From positions 1-64,000 of the forward strand of contig JAOTXY010000006.1 in the NCBI GenBank assembly GCA_029862125.1: a DNA stretch of 64,000 nt. The letters are read 5' to 3'. The notes under the pieces were generated by a model. That model saw nothing but the letters and a program-made list of their open reading frames with translations, was not told the origin of the DNA and made no database searches. Origin of the DNA: Gammaproteobacteria bacterium. Lineage in GTDB: Bacteria; Pseudomonadota; Gammaproteobacteria; GCA-001735895. The translations under genes and the position numbers were made by a program. This document shows, in pieces, positions 58,042-64,000 of the stretch. Each line of letters opens with the position of its first letter. Within the stretch, counting starts at the first letter, position 1.

Positions 58042-58893
58042 TCAATGCGCCATTACGGTAATTATATTGGTATTACTCAAAAGGTGGCTGGTGACCCCAC
58101 CAAACAGGCGCTGCCGGGTGCGGGTATGGGTAAAACCGCCGACCACCAGGAATTCGGCGCCGATATCAGCGCAGGTCGCGAGCATTTTTTTGCCGACATT
58201 GCCACCACGGCCACTGAGCACCTGGTAGTCGACTTTACAGCCATGCCGCTTGAGGTAATCGATGACTTCGCCGACAGCGGGCTCACGTTTTTTCGATACC
58301 AGTACCGTCACTTTTTTCATTTGGGTCAACCAGGGCAAGGTCATGCAAATCGCACGGCTCGCCTCGACACTGTCGTTCCAGCCAATCGCGGCATGATCGG
58401 CACGATGTGCCCTCCACTCCGGCGGCACAATCAGCACCGGTCGTCCAGAATGCAGCATCAACGACTCATGTAATTCACCGACACCGGGTCCACCGATGCG
58501 ATGGGTCGGCCGTGACATCGCGACGACGTCCACCAGCCGGGATTCCTTGCCGAGCAAAGTTTCTGCATCGCCTTCGAGCACGTGCAGCGAGGCAGTAACC
58601 TCATTAGAACCTGATGGCTTGCGGGTAATCTTGACTCCGCCCTGTTTGCAGAAGGCGTTAAACTGAGTACGTACTGTGTCAACCGTCGAATCGACCGCCT
58701 TTTTGCTCATTCTGGCGAATTCTTCGCGGTAATTTTTAGGTATACCACCGAACATGTATGGTTCGCTGGCGCGTTCACGCACGTGTACAACCTTGATATG
58801 CGAATTGAATCGTTTCGAGATGACCAGCGCCGTGTCGAGCACTTCCGAGCTGCGTTCTGTTCCATCTACAGGTACCAGGATAATCTTGATCAT
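58042..58893 (-). CDS. Tandem universal stress protein
   Basis: The 283-residue protein holds two USP domains. The first (about 1-155) starts KIILVPVDGTERSSEVLD and ends SGRPVLIVPP. The second (about 160-283) ends GGFTHTRTRQRLFGGVTSHLL, with the G-x2-G-x9-G(S/T) type ATP loop partly kept (GGFTHTRTRQRLFGG). It lies between the formyltransferase-like gene and fdsGB in the same direction, so it is part of the formyl-CoA/formate block. Its role there is unknown. Confidence 0.85.
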   Translation of the reverse strand: MIKIILVPVDGTERSSEVLDTALVISKRFNSHIKVVHVRERASEPYMFGGIPKNYREEFARMSKKAVDSTVDTVRTQFNAFCKQGGVKITRKPSGSNEVTASLHVLEGDAETLLGKESRLVDVVAMSRPTHRIGGPGVGELHESLMLHSGRPVLIVPPEWRAHRADHAAIGWNDSVEASRAICMTLPWLTQMKKVTVLVSKKREPAVGEVIDYLKRHGCKVDYQVLSGRGGNVGKKMLATCADIGAEFLVVGGFTHTRTRQRLFGGVTSHLLSNTNIITVMAH

Positions 58894-59011
58894 TTACCTC
58901 AACCTCTCGTTAAAACCAACCCTGAACAGTGGGGCTTTGTCGATATGAATATTGACAGCAACGGTCAGTTGACTCCAGCTGCAAAAAGTAAGTGTGACGG
59001 ACGCTTTCAAT

Positions 59012-59926
59012 TTAACTACCCAGCCTCGCTCCTGTTGCAAGCCCCATTTCGGCCGCATACTCTGTGGCGGTCATTTTACCGGCATCGGCACGCACTTTGA
59101 TTATCCGAATGGCACCGTCTGCAGTCGCAACCACGAGGCCGCTATCATCAATCGAAACAATGCAGCCGGGTTCACCACTAGCATCTGCCTTGCGGCTGTC
59201 GAAAACTTTGACCTCGCTGCCATTTAAAGTAGTCCAGGCGCCAGGTTGGGGATTAGCTCCCCGAATCAGATTATAAATTTCATCGGTAGCCTTGCTCCAG
59301 TCGATCTGCACATCTTCCTTGCGACACCAGCCTTCGTAGCTACCGGCATCGGGATCCTGAACATCGCGCGGCGCAGTGCCGTCACGCACCAGTTCGATCG
59401 ACTCGAGCATGGCGTCAACACCGAGTGGGTACAGCTTGTCAAAGTATATCGATCCGAGCGTATCATCGGGACCAATATCGACTTCTTTTTGTAGCAGAAT
59501 CGGTCCGGTATCCAGACCATTGTCCGGCCAGAAGATCGACAGACCCGTTTTTTGCTTGCCCATGATAATCGGCCAGTTGATCGAGCTCGGTCCTTTATGC
59601 CAGGGCAGCAGAGACGGGTGGTACTGAATCGAGCCATGTTTTGGCACATTGAGCGCTTCTTCCGGCACGAATAATAATACATAGGCCATCACGCACAGAT
59701 CCGCATCATGGCTGGCCAGTTGCTCCCAGACTTCGGGATTCTTATAAGATTCCGGTTGATAAACGGGCAAATCCCGCTGCAGCGCAAATTCCTTGAGCGG
59801 ATCCAGCGGTCGACCTTCCTTGTCGGGGGCGCTATAAACCGCGACCACCTCGTCCACTCCTTTATCCAGAATGGCTTCGAGTACCGATTTGCCATACGCC
59901 TGTTGGCCATGAACGATTAATCTCAT
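59012..59926 (-). CDS. Formyltransferase-like protein
   Basis: The 304-residue protein resembles methionyl-tRNA formyltransferase and ArnA-type formyltransferases. The N-terminal folate-binding domain has HPSLLPWHKGPSSINWP with the catalytic His and SLLP signature, and the Asp in GLDTGPILLQ. The usual C-terminal OB-like domain (about 205-304) is present. It is not the housekeeping Fmt by context, because it lies between frc and usp. It may transfer or release the formyl group of formyl-tetrahydrofolate, linking formyl-CoA metabolism to folate. The ATG at 59926 is chosen for GGAGAC upstream. Confidence 0.82.
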   Translation of the reverse strand: MRLIVHGQQAYGKSVLEAILDKGVDEVVAVYSAPDKEGRPLDPLKEFALQRDLPVYQPESYKNPEVWEQLASHDADLCVMAYVLLFVPEEALNVPKHGSIQYHPSLLPWHKGPSSINWPIIMGKQKTGLSIFWPDNGLDTGPILLQKEVDIGPDDTLGSIYFDKLYPLGVDAMLESIELVRDGTAPRDVQDPDAGSYEGWCRKEDVQIDWSKATDEIYNLIRGANPQPGAWTTLNGSEVKVFDSRKADASGEPGCIVSIDDSGLVVATADGAIRIIKVRADAGKMTATEYAAEMGLATGARLGS

Positions 59927-59975
59927 GTTTGTCTCCGTATTACTCCAAACCATACGAGCCGCTCGGGGACCATAT

Positions 59976-61226
59976 TTATACTGCCCCGGCTTCTTTCAGG
60001 GAGGCAATTTCCTCCGCGCTATAACCGAGAACATCACCTAGAATTTCTTCGGAGTGTTCTCCCAGCAGCGGCGAGCGTTCCACCACCACATCGTTATCGG
60101 ACAACTTGACCGGGCAGCCAACACTTAGATAGGGTCCGCGTTCCGGGTGGTCCACCTCGACGATGGTACCGGTTTCGCGTAACGACGGTTCCTCGGCGAG
60201 TTCTTTCATCGACAGGATCGGTCCGACTGGAATATCGAGCGGATTACAGATCTCCATGACTTCATACTTGGTTTTAGTCATGGTCCACTCCTCGATCGCG
60301 CCGAAGATTTCATTCAGATGCGGCAAGCGCGCTGGCGGGGTTGCATAGTCCGAGTGTTCCTTCCATTCCGGTTTACCGATCACATCGCAAATTCTCTGCC
60401 ATACCGCTGCCTGGGTAATGAAATAGGTATACGCATCGGGATCGGTTTCCCAGCCCTTGCATTTGAGGATGCGTCCTGGCTGGCCACCCCCCGAATCGTT
60501 GCCGGCGCGGGGCGTAGCTTCACCGAACTCGACGCCTTCACCATACTGCGAGTATTCAGTAAGTGGTCCGGCTTTAAGACGCTGCTGATCGCGCAGTTTA
60601 ACCCGGCACAGGTTCAATACACCATCCTGCATCGGCGCCAGTACGCGCTGACCGCGGCCGCTTTTTTCGCGATGCAACAAGGCCGCGCAAATACCAAAGG
60701 CCAGGTGCAGCCCGGTGCCGGAATCGCCGATCTGGGCGCCGGTAACCAAAGGCAGACCATCGCGAAAACCCGTTGTAGAAGCCGAGCCACCCGCACACTG
60801 CGCAACATTTTCATAAACTTTGCAATCCTCGTAAGGTCCGGGACCGAAACCCTTCACCGAGGCCATGATCATGCGTGGATTCAGTTCCTGGATACGCTCC
60901 CAGCTGAAGCCCATTCGATCAAGTGCTCCCGGTGCAAAATTTTCCACCAGCACGTCGCAGGTCTTGACCAGTCGCTCCAATACTTCCTTGCCGCTTTCGG
61001 TCTTGGAATTTAGCGTCAGCGAGCGCTTATTGTGATTCAGCATGGTGAAGTAAAGGCTGTCCGCACCTTCAACATCCACCAGTTGCTTGCGCGTTGCATC
61101 ACCGACACCGGGACGTTCCACCTTGATCACATCAGCACCCATCCACGCGAGCAGCTGGGTGCAAGTGGGGCCAGACTGGACGTGGGTGAAATCCAGAATT
61201 TTGATATGGTCTAGAGCCTTAGACAT
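59976..61226 (-). CDS. frc: Formyl-CoA:oxalate CoA-transferase
   Basis: Frc moves CoA from formyl-CoA to oxalate. The 416-residue class III CoA-transferase matches Oxalobacter FRC along its length by memory: [55 protein letters not shown] and [13 protein letters not shown]. The catalytic Asp is in [10 protein letters not shown]. The glycine loop SGGGQPG is present. At residue 48, where Oxalobacter has Trp, this protein has Gln. Good ribosome binding (AGAGGT) lies before the ATG. The adjacent lyase and formate dehydrogenase complete a route to formate oxidation. Confidence 0.92.
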   Translation of the reverse strand: MSKALDHIKILDFTHVQSGPTCTQLLAWMGADVIKVERPGVGDATRKQLVDVEGADSLYFTMLNHNKRSLTLNSKTESGKEVLERLVKTCDVLVENFAPGALDRMGFSWERIQELNPRMIMASVKGFGPGPYEDCKVYENVAQCAGGSASTTGFRDGLPLVTGAQIGDSGTGLHLAFGICAALLHREKSGRGQRVLAPMQDGVLNLCRVKLRDQQRLKAGPLTEYSQYGEGVEFGEATPRAGNDSGGGQPGRILKCKGWETDPDAYTYFITQAAVWQRICDVIGKPEWKEHSDYATPPARLPHLNEIFGAIEEWTMTKTKYEVMEICNPLDIPVGPILSMKELAEEPSLRETGTIVEVDHPERGPYLSVGCPVKLSDNDVVVERSPLLGEHSEEILGDVLGYSAEEIASLKEAGAV

Positions 61227-61282
61227 TATTTACCTCTAATTAACGTTCAATTTTCAAATCTATCATCATTGCAAGGTCCGAA

Positions 61283-61330
61283 GGGCCTTTAGGCCCAGTG
61301 GGTCGAAGCAATCTTTTGGAGATTGCTTCG
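61283..61330. repeat. Tandem hairpins downstream of the ThDP lyase gene
   Basis: GGGCCT-TT-AGGCCC (61283-61296) is followed by CGAAGCAATCT-TTTGG-AGATTGCTTCG (61304-61314 / 61320-61330), a perfect 11-bp stem. The second resembles the common 'gaagcaatct' palindromes found between genes in many proteobacteria. Neither has a good T tract on the minus strand. Confidence 0.6.
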
Positions 61331-63085
61331 TCACTTGTACATGGTTTGTGCTTTGGTGCCCGGCGCGTATTCGTTAGGGTCAACCCAGACGTTTACGACC
61401 GCACACTTACCCGTCTTCGCAATCGCTTCACGTGCTCGTTGCATCGCCGGCTGAATTTCTTTCGCTTCATGCACTTCTTCGCCGTAACCCCCGATCATTT
61501 CACCGAACTTGGAGAAAGGCACATCACCGAGTTTGTTACCAATGTCACCGCGATCCTGCCCGTACTTAGCGAGCTGGCCATAGCGAATCTGGTTCATTGC
61601 CGAGTTGTTGCCGATCACTGCCAGGTACGGAGCACCGAAGCGTTGCGCAGTTTCCATGTCGAAGGAAGTCATGCCGAAGGCGCCGTCACCGTAGAGACAA
61701 ACCACTTCCTTGTTTGGATGCGCAAGTTTGGCCGCCATCGAGAAGCCGGTGCCGACACCAAGTGAACCCAATGCACCCGGGTCCATCCACTGGCCAGGAT
61801 TGCGCGGACGTACCGCCTGTGCCGAAATGGTAACAATGTCTCCACCGTCGCCGATATAAATTGTGTCTTCTCCAAGGAACTCGTTAATTTCGTAGGCGAG
61901 ACGATAAGGGTGGATCGGATTCTGATCGGTGGTAAACATCGGCATCAGTTTTTCCAGCTTGGTGGCTTCGATGTCGCGCAGCTCGGCCATCCATTGCTGG
62001 CGTTCCTGTTTGGCACCGTCATCGATACGACCCGATGCAGCCTGCTCGACCGCGGCCAGTATTGAACCGGGATCGCCGGCGAGGCCAAGGCTGATATCAC
62101 GGTTTTTACCGACTGTGGCATAGTTTTGATCGATCTGTATCAGGGTCGCATCCTTGGAGATTCGCTTGCCGTAACCCATGCGAAAATCGAAGGGGGTACC
62201 GACGATCAGGATGACATCCGCATTCTTGAACGCATCGCTACGCGTGCGATCGAAGTGGTGCGGGTCGCCCTGCGGCAACATGCCACGGCTGGCACCATTC
62301 ATATAGGCCGGAATATCGAGCGCACGCACGAAACTGATCGCAGCATCCTGGCCCTGTGATGCCCAGACCTGCTGTCCTAGTAATACCGCTGGACGCTTCG
62401 CTTTAACCAGGATATCGGCGAGTTTTTCAATGTCTGCCGGATCACCGATGGAATTGACCGAAGCTCTATATGAGCCTGGTTCGGGAATAACCGCAGTTTC
62501 AATCGGAATCTCACGATCCAGAATATCCCTCGGAATTTCCAGGTATGAAGGTCCGTAAGCGCCGTTGAAACATTCGCGCGCCGCCATCGATACCATGTCG
62601 GCAACACGCTCGGTTGAAAATACACCTGAAGCGAACTTGGTAATCGGCGTCATCATGTCGACATGCGGCAAGTCTTGCAGCGAACCCATCTTGTGCTGGG
62701 TCAGCGAGCTTTGCCCGCCGATATGCAATATCGGGCTTTCCGAGCGAAAAGCGGTAGCGACCCCGGTAACCGCGTTGGTGCAGCCCGGGCCAGCGGTGGT
62801 CACAACACAACCCAGCTTGCCGGTTTGACGTGCATATCCATCAGCGGCGTGCGCAGCAGTTTGCTCGTGGCGCACATCGACAATGCGAATGCCTTCATCG
62901 AGACAACCATCGTAAATATCGATGATATGACCCCCACATAGCGTGAATATGGTATCGACGCCCTCGGCCTTGAGGGCCTTGGCCACCAAATGACCACCGG
63001 ATATAACCGATCCATCCTTGGTTTTTGCCTTCAGGGTGTCCGTGGCGGTATCCGATAGCGGTGGTTTTTCAGCTACAGTTGACAT
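61331..63085 (-). CDS. Thiamine-diphosphate lyase/decarboxylase of the acetolactate-synthase fold
   Basis: The 584-residue protein has three ThDP-enzyme domains. The cofactor-activating Glu is in DVRHEQTAAHAADGYAR (about 75-91). The central domain follows near 210-355. The ThDP motif GDGAFGMTSFDMETAQR (GDG...N at about 465-495) ends in GNNSAMNQIRYGQ. Context next to frc suggests an oxalyl-CoA decarboxylase role. Yet the NNGGIYxG and related residues of Oxc and of HACL1-type lyases are not present. It may cleave a 2-hydroxyacyl-CoA or oxalyl-CoA, making formyl-CoA. The ATG at 63085 is chosen because GAGAGG is 8 bases upstream. The frame also opens at 63091. Confidence 0.85.
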   Translation of the reverse strand: MSTVAEKPPLSDTATDTLKAKTKDGSVISGGHLVAKALKAEGVDTIFTLCGGHIIDIYDGCLDEGIRIVDVRHEQTAAHAADGYARQTGKLGCVVTTAGPGCTNAVTGVATAFRSESPILHIGGQSSLTQHKMGSLQDLPHVDMMTPITKFASGVFSTERVADMVSMAARECFNGAYGPSYLEIPRDILDREIPIETAVIPEPGSYRASVNSIGDPADIEKLADILVKAKRPAVLLGQQVWASQGQDAAISFVRALDIPAYMNGASRGMLPQGDPHHFDRTRSDAFKNADVILIVGTPFDFRMGYGKRISKDATLIQIDQNYATVGKNRDISLGLAGDPGSILAAVEQAASGRIDDGAKQERQQWMAELRDIEATKLEKLMPMFTTDQNPIHPYRLAYEINEFLGEDTIYIGDGGDIVTISAQAVRPRNPGQWMDPGALGSLGVGTGFSMAAKLAHPNKEVVCLYGDGAFGMTSFDMETAQRFGAPYLAVIGNNSAMNQIRYGQLAKYGQDRGDIGNKLGDVPFSKFGEMIGGYGEEVHEAKEIQPAMQRAREAIAKTGKCAVVNVWVDPNEYAPGTKAQTMYK

Positions 63086-63153
63086 TTCCATCTACCTCTC
63101 TGATTTAATAAGCCGGCCCGGAAATCGTGGGAGCCTGGCTTTGGTTTGTTACT

Positions 63154-63175
63154 TGAGCCAGTTTCAATTGGCTCA
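63154..63175 (-). terminator. Weak hairpin after the GntR gene
   Basis: TGAGCCA / TGGCTCA form a 7-bp stem with an 8-base loop in the gap between the regulator and the ThDP lyase. No strong T tract follows on the minus strand, so partial read-through is likely. Confidence 0.4.
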
Positions 63176-63185
63176 GCTGATCGCG

Positions 63186-63869
63186 TTAATCCAGGTAATC
63201 GACATAACGCTCAATATGTTTCGCCAGTTCAAGTGCGTGGTCCCTGACCAGTTGCTCGGCATGGTAGGCATCCCGCTCTTCAATCGCCTCGATGATACGG
63301 GTGTGGTCCATAATCGATTGCGCAATCCGATCACGATCCTTAATAGTGCTGGCGCGAATGGCGCGCATGTGAAAAAAAAGTTGATCCGCCATCTGGGTAA
63401 TCAACTCGGAATGACTCAGTTTTATAATCGTCTGATGAAACTCGATGTTGGTATCCGAGTATTCATCGATATGCGCACGGGCATCTTCGCCATCAAATGA
63501 CGTGAAATTCTTGCGCAGCTGGGCAATTTCTTCATCGCTGGCACGGCTGGTCGCGAGGCGCGCAGCCATGCTTTCGAGCGCGGCCCAGACATCGACTATA
63601 TCGAGTATTTCCTCCTTGTTCTTGCGTACTATAAAGGCCCCACGACGCGCAATATTCTCGACAATCCCTTCCTGTTCGAGCCGCGAAATCGCTTCGCGTA
63701 CCGGGGTGCGGCTAACTCCCAGCTGTTCCCCAAGGGCACGCTCATCGAGCCTGATCGGATCCTTGCTGGAGTAAATGTCCATGTGTCCGATCAATTCGCG
63801 CAAGGCTTCATAGACTCGCGTCTTGAGTCCCTTGGATTGCTCGAGGGGAACAATGTCACTTAAAATCAT
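63186..63869 (-). CDS. GntR-family regulator, FCD domain (FadR/VanR type)
   Basis: The 227-residue protein has an N-terminal winged helix (about 14-80), with LDERALGEQLGVSRTPVREAISRLEQEG as the recognition region shown here in two parts. An FCD ligand-binding domain follows (about 90-220). Possible metal-binding residues are the Asp and His in DTNIEFHQT, the His in DHTRII and the His in VRDHALEL. FCD regulators usually respond to small carboxylic acids. Its position ahead of the ThDP lyase, frc and formate genes makes it their probable local regulator. It is in the same direction as the operon. Confidence 0.88.
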   Translation of the reverse strand: MILSDIVPLEQSKGLKTRVYEALRELIGHMDIYSSKDPIRLDERALGEQLGVSRTPVREAISRLEQEGIVENIARRGAFIVRKNKEEILDIVDVWAALESMAARLATSRASDEEIAQLRKNFTSFDGEDARAHIDEYSDTNIEFHQTIIKLSHSELITQMADQLFFHMRAIRASTIKDRDRIAQSIMDHTRIIEAIEERDAYHAEQLVRDHALELAKHIERYVDYLD

Positions 63870-63917
63870 TGTGACGCCCAGTTGAATGTTAAATAGCTAG
63901 ACATAACCCTTAACCGC

Positions 63918-64000
63918 CTATTCCGCCTGCGGCTGTGGCTTGCGAATCCTGTCATAAACCTTCTTGAACAATGGCAGGAACAGCAGGATCAAGGCCGCAA
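63918..64000 (-). CDS. C-terminus of a membrane protein, truncated by window edge
   Basis: From the stop codon TAG at 63918-63920 an open frame runs to the window end. It encodes a hydrophobic end (AALILLFLPLFKKVYDR) and a short charged tail (IRKPQPQAE). It looks like the last helix of a transporter. Next to an frc cluster an oxalate/formate antiporter is an attractive guess, but 26 codons cannot show it. Confidence 0.5.
   Translation of the reverse strand, partial: AALILLFLPLFKKVYDRIRKPQPQAE

Noticed and set aside
61331-63085. Direct call of oxc for the ThDP enzyme
   Set aside because: Motifs remembered for Oxc (NNGGIYxG and its flanks) are not found; only the neighbour frc supports the name.

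Overview
The window looks like a chromosome segment of a free-living, probably marine gammaproteobacterium. I cannot name a genus. The evidence is gene order: a glyQ-glyS-gmhB-plsC operon, mpl close to ubiX, and a block xthA/crc-like, pyrE, argB, coaBC, radC, yicC, rph that resembles the Pseudomonas crc-pyrE-argB-coaBC neighbourhood, followed by rdgB-hemW. No ribosomal RNA, CRISPR array or intact insertion sequence is visible. One tRNA gene (Arg, anticodon CCG) is present.

Layout. 1-6800: a Met-rich exported protein cut by the window edge, comM, a membrane-anchored cytochrome c, tRNA-Arg, a MocR-type regulator and an ABC-F ATPase. 6870-12600: a DUF3581 protein, a small beta-barrel candidate, then the glyQ-glyS-gmhB-plsC operon. 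12670-17720: cell-wall recycling ligase mpl, a Ser/Thr kinase fused to a cyclic-nucleotide-binding domain, ubiX, a LON-domain protein and a chalcone-isomerase-like protein. 17735-31300: hemL, ampG, an ExoIII of the Crc lineage with intact catalytic residues, pyrE, redox and coiled-coil exported proteins, argB, coaBC, radC, an EAL sensor, yicC and rph-rdgB. 31310-39440: hemW, a cluster of DnaA-box-like sites, rpmE2, two envelope peptidases, hemB-aroE and a GGDEF-EAL protein.

Accessory part. 39474-43490 is a GC-rich pair: a dimethylglycine dehydrogenase-like flavoprotein and a non-pyrrolysine MttB-family methyltransferase, consistent with demethylation of quaternary amines. 45290-49700 is AT-richer and holds small orphan genes and an isolated O-antigen-ligase-like protein. 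49817-51985 is malate synthase G. 53473-64000 is a one-carbon catabolic block: a two-gene NAD-dependent formate dehydrogenase with a fused FdsG-FdsB subunit, a universal stress protein, a formyltransferase-like protein, formyl-CoA:oxalate CoA-transferase (frc), a thiamine-diphosphate lyase that is not a textbook oxalyl-CoA decarboxylase, an FCD-type GntR regulator and the tail of a membrane protein. Together they can turn a CoA-activated acid into formyl-CoA, then formate, then CO2 plus NADH.

Structure beyond genes. Three complex palindromic elements are visible. Two (21455-21723 before pyrE, 53191-53471 across two convergent gene ends) share a plan of long outer arms enclosing two inner stem-loops. 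The third (3134-3277) shares a short core motif with the pyrE element. These, the noncanonical formyl-CoA module, the kinase fusion and the DnaA-box cluster are the best targets for follow-up.
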